Origin: Albula goreensis
Lineage: Eukaryota > Chordata > Actinopteri > Albuliformes > Albulidae
Direction of reading: 5' to 3'
Assembly: GCA_022829145.1 (NCBI GenBank)
Contig: CM040763.1
Location: 4,253,842-4,317,841, forward strand
DNA: 64,000 nucleotides
Shown: positions 24,000 to 37,186 of the stretch, piece after piece
Position numbering within the stretch: the stretch's first letter is position 1
Layout of the letters: each line of letters opens with the position of its first letter
Notes under the pieces: generated by a model
Databases searched by the model: none
The model's input: only the letters and a program-made list of their open reading frames with translations
What the model was told of the DNA's origin: nothing
Made by a program: the position numbers and the translations under genes

Positions 24000-26348
24000 T
24001 CCGTAAATAAACATGGTATTATTTTGTTATTTATTCAGTTTAATACAATGTGTTAAAATGAACATTTTGGTGAAACTTGGCTCCCTCTGCACCCTCTATC
24101 TGGGGCATTAATCTATCTGTCTGGGAGCTGATATCATAGGTGATGGATGGTACCCAAGCAGTGCCAAAGTCAGCTCTTTCACCACTCCTTTCAGTTTGGG
24201 CTCAGTCAGGCACGAGCCGGAATGTCAGATTCTTACACATCAAAGGGCATTTTTGGATTCATTAATACGCGATCGCATTGTTCATCAGGGGGTTCTGGTG
24301 TGTGCGGAATATTTTAGGGGCCCAGGGGTGGCTGGTGGAAATACCTCATTACGGAGTGGCATCGCTAATAGTCATCTCAGATTCTTACATCCAATATGAA
24401 TACCCAAAACCTGTGACTCAGAGCTGAAGCGCTGTTCTGATCAATTAAAAAAAAAAAAAATGTCAAGAGTCATAATTTGACTGGTATTAAGCAGTGATGG
24501 TGCCTGTACTGTTATGAGACTCACATGAGATAACACATTAGTAAATTAGATTATTAATATTTCTGAGAAGTTGATATTTGGAATATCAAATACCACTGCT
24601 GGTCCACAGGAAGCATGTGGTGATGACTCTTTTTACAAATGTCATTTCTTTGTGTATCCACAAAATGGCTTTGTATATCTCTGAACTGTAAAAACTGGCT
24701 CAATAGCCTGCTAGCATGCTTTTCCTAGGCTGAAGGGGGGTGACTGCCTATAGATATATTATGTCTGTGTAAATACAATGTATATCTCCTGTCATTTCTA
24801 GGCATAAGTAAAACAAATTCATAATCAATTACAACCATTTGATCAATATAAGAAACATATGTAAACTGTCAAATCTTAAGTTTTCCTCTACGTTAGTAGA
24901 GAAGTAACTCGTGAAGAGAAGAGTAGGTATTATCATCAATTGAGCTAGGATAACCAAAAATGGCCAGCGGTAGCCGGAAAATGAGCCATCATTACGCTTC
25001 CTCAAGAGAATACTGCCATCTGGTAACAAACATTCATATCAAAGTTAGGTGAGACCCTTCTCTGAACCCTGCACATAAACACAATACTTCAGGGCTCTCC
25101 ACATGGAGAGAAAAACAACAGAACCAGACAGTGCAATAGAATATCTGTGGGTGAAAAAACATTGTACTTTTATTATTTCAATAATGGCAACCTTAATGAA
25201 AAGTAAGAAAATATTGGGGGTATAAACCCAAAATAATACACAGTACAACCAGAACAAAATAATTGCATACCCATAGAATAATAGTTCTTCTTTCTATCGT
25301 GCTCCAAAAGAACTGTTTTTCTTCAAGTTTTAGGTACATGGAGAAACTCTGAAGGTGCATGTACCATCAGAAGACAATCTCAACTAAATCTATGATGCTG
25401 GGGAAGAGAAATTTGAGCTATCAGTTAACTGTAACTTAGAATTAGTAACCATTGGATTCTTAAGAGGAAATTTCCCCAGAAACTCAGCTGAGTTATGCCG
25501 AGTTAAACCACATCAGACTAAGGCACCAATCAGACTCATAGTTGGAAGCCTGACAGCTGAAACTGAATGCATATAAGCTTTAGCAGGAAACAGTATACAT
25601 AGTGTATACCTGAAACTCAGCCTGGTTTAATAATCAATTCTGACTGGCTAACTGTTATGCTTCATTTTTCAGGTAATCTCAATGATTTTCAGTTTTTCAT
25701 GAACTAAATAAATAAATGTTCTTAATTCATAAATAAATATGTTTGCCCTCTAAATTTATCTCTCCGATCCATTATCATCAATCAGTAAAACAGCGCTGAC
25801 ACTGATAACTTAATTACTGTGCCCTTAAACAGTTATTAGTAAGCTCCAACTATGACAGCATGCTTTTCTAGATGATGTGGTTTTTGCTACCTACGCTACA
25901 ATTAAATATAATGTTGCTCCATAGTTCTACTTTGTAGGTAGACTGTCCCCAGAGCAGAGATACCGGATCTCTTCACCAGCGAAAGCCACAGTCTGTTCTA
26001 TCGTCTCTCACAATCACTCAAGTCCACACTATACACGCTCCTTTACTTGCCGAATTGCCTACTGTATTGATGAAACGGCACAAGGATGTCTTATTTGCAT
26101 ATGTCTGTGTGGCCGTATTTGGAGCGTAGATGACCTGACTCTCACAGCGAGCTTGTGAATCACGGTGGACTCATTCTCTGAGGGTGATTGAGTAAGTAAC
26201 GCTGAGCCATGTGATCCAGACCTTGGGTAAGAGGGCGCCCTATGACTCCAACACAACAGTGACTGACAGAGACTGAAGCAGAGACACAGTGAATTCATCA
26301 TCAGAGCAACTAATAGCACAATTAAAGTGACACATTGGGATCTGTTTC

Positions 26349-26370
26349 TTTTTTTTTTTTTTTTTTTTTT
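26349..26370. repeat. Poly(T) run
   Basis: Twenty-two T residues followed by ggg. Confidence 0.9.
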
Positions 26371-26494
26371 GGGATAATATGATTATTTTGTTAATGAAAA
26401 GCAGACATCACTATTGTCACATTAGTTTGCCATGCCTGTCAGCAAAAATGAAGTACAAATGTTGGCCAGTCAGAATGGAGTATCTAACCAAGCT

Positions 26495-26534
26495 ATGTGT
26501 TTGTGTGTTGTGTGTGTGTGTGTGTGTGTATATA
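26495..26534. repeat. (TG)n(TA)n microsatellite
   Basis: A TG tract with small interruptions that passes into TA. Confidence 0.9.
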
Positions 26535-29213
26535 CTGTTCAAGTATGTATATGCTCATATACTGATATACATACTACTGTATTTATACCTTCCTGCTGTT
26601 TTTTTCCCTTGACAAGCATTTTTTTATGTATACTGAGATCGGTAAATGCATACAGAGGATTTTTTTTTTTTTTTGCTGAACATAACTTTTGTAAAGCCAC
26701 TGGCTGACTGTCAATAGCCTGTAGCCTGGAAATTCAATACTTTGTTATCTGTGAGTGTTGTTTCTCTTACTTGAAACAATCCCCCTTAACAAGCACGCGG
26801 TCATAGATGGGTGTCTTTCAGACCGTCTGTTGGTATACTTAAAATTCTCTGTCCTTTGAGAGGGAGAGGAAGTGAGAGTCCAAATGAAAGTTGAGATTAG
26901 AAATGTAAACGAAGAATGATTATAGAGACTGATGGGATCTCTAACCTGGCTGGTACACAATTTGAATTCATGAAGCATATTGACAAAGGTGAATATTGAT
27001 TTGTTTAAGCTTAAACACATCCTCAGTCCCTCTGAGGTGGTCTGAGTTGTACATCTGTCCTGTTTGGATAACAGGGATTTGGGGCTGTAGCATATGCTTT
27101 AACTATACATATTGTATATTGTTCTCCAAATTGTATTTTTCCATAATCTTAGATAATTGTGCCAGATAATGAGATTATTTTTTCATGGTTTTCAAGTCAT
27201 GCAGGATTATGTTTGTGATATATGTTAGTATTACCATTTCCATTAGAGATGATTGATAGATATTATGCATTTGTTCCAGTCTCACTTGACTTCCTAAACT
27301 TAGAGCTAACAACATTTCTGCTCGGCTGATTTTATCACTTGCTTTACAAGTACAAGATGTGTAAGCATTGAGAGCTAATGTGATTTCTGCAAATGATCTC
27401 AAGCATTACATCCATTAGATGTGATAAGTCGGACTCTTACCTACAGCTTCACAAGTACATCGTAGTCTTTAGCTCCCCTGCGCAGGTATGTACAGCGCTA
27501 ATACTGCTGCATCGGTATGAAAAAAGAACAGTGACAGCACAATCCCCAAAAACGGATTAGCAACGCTTGGGCCTTCTGACAAAACAGTTCAAACAAGAAT
27601 TTGTAAGTACCCTACATAAAAATTCAGGTAAGGCTTTGGTGGGGGGTGCTGGAAGCTCAGACTTCTGTGAAGTTTTTTTTCTGGTCAATCACATCCCCCC
27701 ATTTCAGCCAGTGCCATGCCTCAAGGAAAGGAAAGCCATGTGCTTACTGTGAGCTCATTCACTTCTGCAGCAGGGACAACAGTCACCTGTCCAATGAGAG
27801 CCTGGTGAAAGCACTTATAACTACAGCAATAGCTCTTGGGGCAATATAAACCCCTCCCCTCTTTCCCAGTGTTGTCAGTCACGGTGTTACTTTGATAGTT
27901 AATGTTAACTGGTAAGACTGCAGCACAAAACTAAGGCAGATGCTTGAGTTCAAACACCTTTTAATCAAAAGTCTTCTTTCTCTTTTTCCCACAAATGCAG
28001 CCTACCTCACCTCACTTAGCTGCGCATCACTGCAACGTTCTGATAAAGGACTAAACTGTCTGCTCTCACCTCAGCAGGTTGTGTGAGAGCCAATTAACAC
28101 ACTCGGAGGAGATTTATTCAGCAACCTCAACACACAAGTTATTTTCAGAACATTTTCCAACAGGAAAGTGCACACTTTTTGACTTTTAAAAAGTGACAGG
28201 GACAAAATTGGAAAGAAAAAAAAGTTTCCTTGTGTCCCTGACAGAAATTATACTGATGGTAACCCAGTATTTTACAATCAATCACTTCAGACCAGTGAAG
28301 TGGAATGTAAAGAGAAAGGAACAACTTAAAATGGCTGTTCAGACGCTGGATAGGCAACTAAGAGATCCATCATGTTACGGCCACTTATACTGAGAAAATG
28401 CTTTGCATAGGTAACTGTGGTTTTTATGTTGAAAACATTTTTGTGAAGAGGAGCAATGCCAAGGTGAGGTGTGAGTCAAAGACGTTCTGCTTTCATGGAC
28501 CGCCCTCTCAGAATGCGATCCATGTCCGTACTGCCATGGCCCTGATGTGGCAGTCTGTGCAACAGTGAATGCTGTTCTCAGATGGAAAGGCGAGAATGAC
28601 TCACAACCTCTCCAGATCTGACAGTCTGGACACAAAGACAAGAGCATCAGAATCACGGAGCTCTAATTGTGTTGGAAGTCAAAATTTCTGGTGCAGTGCA
28701 TAAAAAAAAAAATGCAATAATTTTACTGGAATAAATGCAGTAGAGCCGAGGTCTTGTGGAATTATGTGTGGGTCGCGATCGATACTGTAAAGGGGATTTA
28801 AACACATATCCCAATATCATGGCTGGGTAACAAAGGCTGGCTCTGTGGCTGGCAGCGTGCATCTCTCTGGGGGATAAAGCAGTGTTGTGCTTTAACGGAT
28901 TAGCGTGAACTCATCCGACTGTCACTTCAATGTCGTGTCACAGCATCCCAGCAGTAACTCTGCATGTACAGTGTTTGTATTCAGGTGGTGCCAGCGTCAT
29001 TAGGGTGTTCCATACCGTATAGCATTTCCCAAAACACCGATATGGCAAAGTACTGTAAGGCCAAGCAATCAATACGGCTCATCTCTGAAGTGGAGAGTGC
29101 ATAAAAGTAAAGCACTGCTCATGAGAAACTACTGTATAGGTAGTAGGAGTGTTGGGTTACGTTCATGAACATTATTTCAAATGGTATTCATACTGCTGAA
29201 TGACACTAGCATA

Positions 29214-29369
29214 CACTGGCGTAGCAACAGGGGGAAAAGGGCATTAAGTAAACAGGGCCCAAGGGTTTGAAGGGGCCCTGGAAAATGGGGATTCTTTTTT
29301 TTTATAAAGCATGGAGGGTCCTCAGAGCCTGCCTATGTACAGGGCCCATAATTTCGAGCTACGCCCCTG
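29214..29369. mobile_element. hAT-type non-autonomous DNA transposon (MITE), 156 bases
   Basis: The left end reads cactggcgtagc and the inverted right end reads caggggcgtagc, matching at 10 of 12 positions. Both resemble the CAGGG(G)CGTAGC-type ends of hAT elements. The flanks are ctagcata (29206-29213) and ctagaata (29370-29377), an 8-base target duplication with one change, and 8 bases is the size hAT transposases leave. The interior has no coding sequence but has gggccc-containing subterminal repeats. It must have been moved in trans by a transposase encoded elsewhere. The mutated terminus and target copy show that it is not recent. Confidence 0.8.
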
Positions 29370-30035
29370 CTAGAATAACCCAGTAGATGGAGGAAAAGAA
29401 GTAGATGACTTATTGTCTGTTGTATACTGTCATTAGAGTTTATTTTTGAAGGCTTGGGTCCGTCAGTGCTTTGTAGGTCTTGTTTAAATGACTTCTAATT
29501 TTATTTATAAGTGACATGCTTAAGAATCTAAAACTTAATAGCAATAAAAATACAATAATATGTATTTGCTGAACTTGATACATATTCAGTGAATTACTGG
29601 AATACATTTCTGACTCATTTGCAGTGTGAGATTACTCATGGGATGATTTGTTTCATTTCAATTTCTTTCTTTCTGTATTATCAGGGTGTAGATTATTGTA
29701 AAATGAAGTTGCTGCTATTCTAGAGGCACATAATATTTGTCCAGCAAAGAAAATGAAAATTGAATGTATTGGTACAAAACTACCAGCAAACTGACAGTAT
29801 TTAAGGATCCTGCATATTTTAATTAAGATTTAACTTTTTAGAAGTGTGAAATTATTTTTCTTGGTGCTTTGGACTCAGGAAAAAAAAAATCAACAACACT
29901 GGGAATAATGAAAGGAAAGCGCTGACATTTACCAGTACATTTACCCAAGCACTCTTAAGTGTGTGGCCTCCCGTCATACTCATGGGAGCAGCAAACCTTT
30001 CTATATAAATGCCATAAGTGTTATGTAGTCTGCCA

Positions 30036-30060
30036 TGGGGGGATGGGAGGGGGGTGGTGG
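30036..30060 (+). other. G-run cluster, possible G-quadruplex
   Basis: G tracts of 6, 3, 6, 2 and 2 lie within 25 bases, separated by one or two bases. Confidence 0.55.
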
Positions 30061-30680
30061 CTACATTTACCATAATCTCTCTGGCTATACCTCGAAAGCT
30101 CTCTCTGGTCTCTGGCAATCTCAGTGGAAAGAATCGGACACAAGAATGGCTGCAGGTATGTAATTGTGAAATTGTGATAAGTGAGCTAACTTGTTTAGTC
30201 ATGGACTTTATGGGAGATTTTCTGGCTGCTCAGCACAGAATCTATTAAAAAATGTTGAACATGGCTGCCAGGTGTGGTCAGGACAAATAAAGCAATTCTA
30301 TAGGACAGCGTGCCAGCAAAGGATCGAGCTTATGGCTCTTCAACAAGGCTGGGCCACAGAGGATATTGAGGATGTAATGTATTCCAATTTTCCGATAACG
30401 TTAGCAGCTGACAGCTGTATAATATGTACCCTCAATAGTTGGACTGAGCAAATACAAAACATACCACTGTTCCTCATTCATCCAGTGGTGACCACAATTC
30501 TACCAAGTTTTGGTGACAGAACCAATAAATTTATATGCCAACATTTTTCACACAAAATCATGATCAGTAAAGTGCAGTATTATCCAACATATGCAAAAAA
30601 TGTTTGCACTATACCCTGGAAAAAATGTTTTTTTAGATCAGGCTTGAATTGTTGATTCAGTAAATGCTTTATATATAAAC

Positions 30681-30718
30681 GTGTGTATGTGTGTGTGTGT
30701 GTCTGTGTGTGTGTGTGT

Positions 30719-30781
<63 letters not shown>
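30681..30781. repeat. Long (TG)n microsatellite, about 101 bases
   Basis: A TG tract with one TA and two TC interruptions in the first half, then about 29 uninterrupted units. It is the longest dinucleotide array in the window. Confidence 0.95.
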
Positions 30782-32900
30782 GCCGGTGCCCGTTCATGTG
30801 ATTCCATGGGAACATATCAGACTTTAGTTGTTTAGAATGCACTAGTTGTTTAGCTACACATTACTCTGTACTTTCCAGTACTTGATGTAAATGAATGTAG
30901 CTGAATTGCAATGCTGGAGGTTCACAAATTTGCTGCAGAATATCACCTTTTGGGTGGCAATGCCTGGTGCTTCAGAAACGCCATGACATATTGCCTGTGA
31001 TCTGTGTAGGATGAATCTGTACAGTCAGTTATTGTCGGTTTTTTTTTTTTTTTAGTATTATTTGTTTTTGCATGTCCCCCCCATTTTTCTCAGCCAGTTT
31101 GATCTATTGTTATGTCAGGCTTGCCCACGGAATCAGAAGGAGGAAGCTTTGCACAAGTGACACCTCTTATTCTCCTTATGGCTCATCCTCACTTTTTTTC
31201 ACACTGCAGATGCGACACCAATCACATACCTCAGTCTCACCGTTGCCCCAGTCATCCGAGTAACACAAAGACACAAAGTCAACATATGATCAGTTTGTGT
31301 ATTCGCCTCAGCCAGGAGAGGTCCCTAGAGAGCGATAATTGTAACGACATGGCTGTGACTGTCGGTCACAATTCTCCGTCTAGCGCAAATTGTCCGCGAC
31401 ACATCTGTACAGCCTGTCTCACTGAGGTGCATTATATAGTCAAGCTTGAAAGTGACATTTTAAGACTACTGTTTTACCTGGACTGTTCTGTTCTAAATGA
31501 GACATGGAAAAGTCCTGCAGAAGAAATTGGTCATTCCATGCTTCAGAGGAGTGTTAGCCCAGTAAATGTTTCTTTATGTATCTAACAAGCAGGGCTCCAA
31601 TTCAGATGCTTCTGCTCGGCTATTTCTCCATTCCATACAATACACAAGAAGGACAAATGAATCAGCAGATCAATAATGAACATTGTTTGGTAGTAGCTTG
31701 GTAAATATAGACATGTCTGTACGGCCGGCTGCTTTTACCAGCTAAGCTGTGGCACTTTTGGACTCACTTTTGGATTGGACACTTTTTCAGCTGAGTGCAG
31801 CAGGTCGGCAGTTCTTATGCACTTGGATTTTTCCAATCTGTGTCGCTAATTTCATGTAATATAAAAATAACACTGTCATTACCACATTTCAAAGCTATAA
31901 TTAACCCTGTTACCCTTCATCCATGCATTGCCTCCCACAGAGGAATAGAAAATCCAAAATCCATTGAATTTCCAAAACTTTCCAGAAAAGTCTATGGCTG
32001 TCACCCACTCTAATGCACTTTGTCTTTTTAAGGGTGTGTGCAGTTCAGTCAAGTAAGATGTGACATTGCAACATAAGTTTATTTATTTAAGCATTTAACC
32101 AGAGACAATCAGTCATGTCTTTTGGAATGCATCCTTTTCATCCTCAGAAAAAATAAAGACTGAAGTCCATTTGAATGTGAAGTGCATATAGAGCCTTAGC
32201 ATGTTTGTTTGAATATAGCCATTACATTTTACCTTACATCATAGTATCTCACAGCTCTGAGAGAAAAAGAGATTTTTTTCTGAATGCAGTTGCATGGAGT
32301 CACTATTGAGATTGGGGCAGGCTATCTCTCATGTAGGTTGTCATGATTCAGACTCATGATCCAAAACATCCAGCAGACCTTCTTCCATTACTGTGGTGCC
32401 AGGACTCAGAAGCTGGATGGTTGTTCAATGCTAATCATTTGACTGACATTTTGTGAGTTAAAATCTTATGCAAGGGTGGTGAATGAGGTTAAGGTGAACA
32501 GTGATTTGATTTGACCACTTTTAAAAGGAGTAAAATGGTTTATTGTAGAAGGTGAGTTACCTTCTCGTCCAGCTGCATTAACCCTTGTCTTCAGAGAGTC
32601 ACAGGCTGGCAAAAGTTTATTTCAGCATCTGATTCAGAACCCGGGAAACAAGGTTAGGTGAGTTAGCTGGACAATCAACTGCTTTAATAGAGCAATTAAG
32701 TGCTGAGTAACCAAAAACTACATATCCCATGATTCTCCAAGAGTGAACACCACTTCCTGAGATCAAAAATATACATATATGATTGGTTCCTTACAGGAAA
32801 GCAGGTCTTAAGCGTGAGGAAGTCATTGTGTCTCTTAGTGTATCAAAGTTTTTGCTATGTACCTTTTTTTTTTTTCCTCCTCAAGGGTTATGACAATGAC

Positions 32901-32980
32901 AAGTTTGTGTGAGTGCACTGATAGGCACTCATACAAACTTCTCTCACTTTCCTCCAAGGAGAGAAGCTTGTATGACTATC
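32901..32980 (+). other. Two overlapping, mutually exclusive hairpins
   Basis: Hairpin A has a 16-base arm at 32901-32916 pairing with 32925-32940 across an 8-base loop; as RNA, the single non-Watson-Crick pair is G-U. Hairpin B has arm 32929-32945 pairing with 32959-32975 with one A-C mismatch and a 13-base loop. It extends past a 4-base bulge by five more pairs (32920-32924 with 32976-32980), giving a stem-loop of about 61 bases. The middle arm is shared, so only one can form at a time. There is no target duplication pointing to a transposon. A small RNA precursor, a cis-regulatory RNA or a chance triplicated inverted segment are all possible. Confidence 0.6.
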
Positions 32981-35900
32981 CATAAATCACACCAAAACCC
33001 CTGTGGTTACATTTCTTAAATTCCCATGTGCGATGGACCACCCTCGGTTTAGCCAACTGGGAATGCTTGAGGATGACATATATATTTTTGTTCCAGTCTA
33101 CATTAGAATTACATCTCCATTTGCTCTGCATGACACGAACAATGTTTCTCAGATGTCAATCTTCATGAAAAAATAACGATCCATATCGGTTAAGCAATAA
33201 TGCCGGTGATTGTAATGCTGTCTGTGCACTTACTTGAAAAAAATGAACACAGTGAAGATAGAGATACTATTTCCAGACTTAATCTCATCTTTATAAAAGT
33301 AAATATTCAAGTAGCGAATATAAAGTTAAACTTTATAGTCTTGTGTGTTGAATATTAACCTGGAAGATGTAGTGTAGACTTGGGGGGAAAAACAGAACAA
33401 ATTTCTGTGGTGCACAAGCACAAGTGGGGTTTTGTGAGTTGAATAAATTAATTAATTAATAAAACTTCAAAAGAAACCACACACATTTGTCTTCTGAAAG
33501 CACACTTATGACACGAGAGACTTAAACAATGCTCTCAGAATTAGGAAGAACATGTTCCTTATCATTGTTGTATGGTTAATTCCCACGAGCACAGGATTGG
33601 TGCGTTTTATCTCCACAGAGTTTCCATTGTACTCTCCCCTCTCCTGTTCAGTTTAAATTCAGGATTTCTCTTCCTTTGTCACATTGGCTAATTGGCAATA
33701 AAATTAAATAATAATCTGTCATTATAATCAGAATCTGTCACACGTCACGGCAGCTGTGGGGTCAGGTTTCCTACAGCCCGTCCTGTGGGTGTGAATTAAG
33801 TGTGAAAGCGAGGTGTCTTTCACCACCGTTCTTTTTCTTTCCTTTTCTTTCTCTTCATACATATGAACGATCACCATATCTTATACAGGAACGTGCTGCG
33901 CCCTGGAGGGGTTTGAGGTTTAGGGCGGGTGTATAGTGACCTAATGCAAGAGAAGCAAGCCAATCATCATGTTTGTTCATGTGTTATGAAAATGATTTGT
34001 CTGTTTTATTTATTAGTAGTAATAACAGAGGTAGCATTGCAGTCGTGAAACAGGTGCTGGAGCTGCAGGGACAGTTTGTTTGGGAATTGAGAAAGAATAT
34101 ATATGTGTGTGTGTGTATATATATATATATATAAGAGAATATAATAATTGTGAAATTACATGTTTTATAGAGCAACCATCTTCTCCATCAAACATTAATC
34201 CTGTAGGCTTTGTCATACTGAAAGCAGATGGCCTGATTCATTCCAATGGTGGCAAACACAGGCTAAATTTATACTGTCATTTGCCTGAACAGTGAGAAGT
34301 GTCAGTAACATCTGTATTACAGTCATACTGTGGCACAGAGTCTATTTCTCCAAGGTATATGAAATTGATTTATATTACCATTGATACAATTATCATGCAC
34401 AATTTAGTATCACTTAGATTGGACTGCTGTTTACTGCAGCTACACAAACAAGCACATTTCACCAGCACTGCATGCAAACTTAATTAACCACCCAACCATT
34501 TCAAGAGTGGTGTAGAATTACAGATTATAAATAGAGTGATATGCCTATAGTACAGTACTCTCCACAGATATTGAACAACTTGGATGTGAGAAACAATCAT
34601 CTTTTCATTAAAATGTTCATAAAATCAAGAAGTTTTGAAGGCAGTAGTAGAGTAATGATGGGGAATAAGGTTTCATCAGCCAAAAATGGGAGTAACTACC
34701 ATGGAATATAAATTTCCTTTCCTAAATTTTTGGAACAGTGGAGGGAAGGAAGAGACAAAATTGAGTATTGGAACGCACCCTGTGAGTCACATGTTTCATA
34801 GCGTTTAGGGAGCAACAGGAAGTCCAGCCGTCCTATATTTCCCATCGCCGCTGACTGTGACAGGCCAGGCAGGTAAATGAGACATGTGTGCAGTGGCATG
34901 GCACGTCATGTAGGCCTGGGCTCTGTTGGGGGTCCGTTTACCAGGCACTTATACAAGCGTTTACACCAAGAACAGTGAGTCCAACCTACTTTCATGGGCT
35001 GTCATTGTTATTTCATTTTTTTCCACATATCACTGAATTGAGGAAGAGCATACAGCATTGTTGATGTATACTTGTTTACTGCATTTCCAGACTCAAATTA
35101 GTCACAGAAATAAATCAGAATTTAGGCCAAGCTAACCACCTGGTGCTGGTACAACAAAGAATCCTCATGTTTTCATTTGTATTTTTGTATGATTGCCTCA
35201 GTTTCATTTTTCTATATGGATGGTCATATTTTCTTTCAACAGCATCAGCCTGCCCTGTTTTATTCTGACAAAGAATGAGACCTGGTTTATTCTGGCAGTG
35301 ATTCACCCTCTAACCAACACATTCATGTAACTGGGTTCAGAAATTAAATGTTGAGGAACATTTGTAGCTTTATAAATATGATATATGTCTGCAATATTTA
35401 TTATCGTCTGCTTAAATATGCTGGTATGTTACGAGACAGAATTCAATAAAAGAAAATCTACTCTTGTTCCTCATTAGTAGTTATTTCATTGAAATTCACT
35501 TTGTTTGTTTTCCAGTCAGCTAAGTGTAATTGTAGTATACATATGTGAGAGGCAGAATTGCCATCAACAGTAAATAAACCAGGCGTTTGGGCTTGTGGGC
35601 ATGCTCCGGGTCCAGTAAAGTAGCTTTATTCATTGGCAGCAGCTCCATGTAGCTACACAGGAAGTCCATTCCGATAAAATGCAGAACTGTCGTTAAATGA
35701 GCTTGCTGTAAAATGCATAGCTTTATATGTATGTCCAGAATATTTACTTGAGTAAAGTTATTTTTGTTATTTAAAGTTGTAGAAACGACTCAAAATCATA
35801 CTGACAAGCAGAACAACGCTCAGCACCCAAGTGAAATGATGGCTGATAAATACAGGTAATGTAGACAATCAGACTGCTCCTCGGGTTTCTAGAGGATTTT

Positions 35901-36439
35901 CCTTTGTAGAGAAAGAACATATTCTCTTGTTACAGAAATAGAACTATTCTAGTGATTAAAATGAGGAGGAAATACAGGGGGACCAAGTGGATTCTGTTCA
36001 GCGATGTCCTAACTTCAAAGACCGTGCTTCCACACTTCATATTACGAGATCACTGTAGATAACTCAGGAAAATGGAATCAGCCAATCAAGCAAGTACTTT
36101 GATTTCAAAAGACAATAGATTTTTTTTCTTTCATGACCAATTGCTCATCTACAATGGAATATCTCATAATATTTGGACAATTGATCATCATAATGTCAGA
36201 CATCAACATTATGATCAAATTCATACCAACATATCAGATATAAGCAATACAACACAGGGAGCATGTAGATTGTACATATACCAAAAAATATTGATGTTTA
36301 ATGCAAGCCTCCTTAAAACAAAAAAAAAAAAAAAAGTAAAATGTCCAATCCCATTTCTGTAGACCTGCAAGGACACGACATCGACAACACTCTGCTTTGT
36401 CCTTTATGCAGGGCAGCAAAGTGCATGCATTTGAAGGAA
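32981..36439. other. Non-coding stretch
   Basis: No gene is supported. Contents are an (AATT)n tract at 33444-33460, which makes several overlapping TAATTA homeodomain cores, the TG/TA tract at 34098-34134, an A run at 36320-36335 and otherwise unique AT-rich sequence. Confidence 0.7.
34098..34134. repeat. (TA)n(TG)n(TA)n microsatellite
   Basis: A compound dinucleotide tract flanked by TA units on both sides. Confidence 0.9.
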
Positions 36440-36660
36440 GTGCCTTGAGATCTCTTAGCGACGGCACTGCAATAGAGACGGTGGGATGTTCCGGTTGTTT
36501 CCTTGGAGGGCTCCGGCGGAATCGGGATTTTTCACACATGATATTCAAACCCCTCAACTCGGCGGCCCCCGAGGTCTGTCTGCTCTTATTATAGCAGAAA
36601 GGACTCTGTGGGTGCACCAGCACCGCCCTCATCTCCGTTTGGGGGTGTGCAGCGAGAGAC
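36440..36660. other. GC-rich, CpG-enriched block
   Basis: CpGs are dense, especially in 36460-36570. Open frames run across it in at least three reading frames (for example minus 36234-36695, plus 36397-36594 and plus 36486-36737), as expected of stop-poor GC-rich DNA and not of a gene. A good acceptor-like sequence (pyrimidines ending in tttatgcag at 36411) precedes the plus frame, so an exon is not excluded. It may be a regulatory element. Confidence 0.35.
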
Positions 36661-36767
36661 GTGGGCCCCTTACTGTGAGAGCATCTAGTTTGCACAAGGC
36701 TCTATTGTGGCAAGACGAAACAGTAAGCCTCATTTAGACCAATTTCAGCAATTCTGTGAGAAAACAA

Positions 36768-36808
36768 ACACACACACACACACGCGCACACACAGACACA
36801 CACGCACA
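36768..36808. repeat. Interrupted (CA)n microsatellite
   Basis: A CA tract with CG and GA interruptions. Confidence 0.9.
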
Positions 36809-37186
36809 ATACAAAGAGTGACTGAACATTGATGGTTTTTATTCTTGCATTCGTGCTGCAAATGCAGAAAATGTAAACAGTGCTTGGGAAGTGTGAGGGG
36901 GAGGCGGTCTGGTCTCATTGCATAATGTGCACCGTTGATGCGAATTACAGCAAGCACAGGAGACAGACGGTGCCCTCATTGGGAGAAAAAAGGGGGGTAA
37001 AAATGTTCCATGACGCTTGATCATTAACGTCTCTGCCACACACTGAGACGCGCGTCCAGCTGTAAATTATACAGCAGCCCGGTCACTAACACGCCAGCCT
37101 CCGCTCCCGGTTTGACGAGAGAGGTTGTCAGCAGCACTGTGTCCTGAGGAAGGTTCTGGCACATGTCTCAACAGCACTGAAGCAAG

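Larger units (their letters stand above)
24000..29205. other. Non-coding stretch
   Basis: No gene is convincingly supported. Simple repeats occur at 24447-24460 (A), 26349-26370 (T) and 26495-26534 (TG). A plus-strand frame at 27646-27849 has a fair splice-acceptor-like context (pyrimidine-rich run ending in ttcag at about 27709) but no recognisable product. An octamer-like ATTTGCAT occurs at about 26094. Confidence 0.6.
29378..32900. other. Non-coding stretch
   Basis: No gene is supported. Frames of about 155 codons on the plus strand (30191-30655 and 31112-31585) have no recognisable domain, no coding-type base bias and unusual Cys/His content. Simple repeats are a G-run cluster (30036-30060), the long TG tract (30681-30781) and a T run (31039-31053). 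Confidence 0.65.

Noticed and set aside
27710..27770. Loose resemblance of a Cys-containing stretch to endothelin-type peptides
   Set aside because: Cysteine spacing does not match the endothelin pattern without an insertion and a deletion, one cysteine is missing, and there are no dibasic processing sites.
28398..28690. Plus-strand frame that reads sensibly on both sides of an internal TGA
   Set aside because: Considered as a pseudogene, but no family is recognisable and codon bias is weak, so the evidence is insufficient.
30191..30655. 154-codon plus-strand frame
   Set aside because: It looks like random translation, does not start at a convincing ATG and has no domain.
31112..31585. 157-codon plus-strand frame
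   Set aside because: No domain and no codon bias. A frame of this length is expected by chance in 64 kb read in six frames.
36234..36695. 153-codon minus-strand frame
   Set aside because: It overlaps open frames in other phases over a GC-rich, stop-poor patch and includes a poly(A) run read as phenylalanines.
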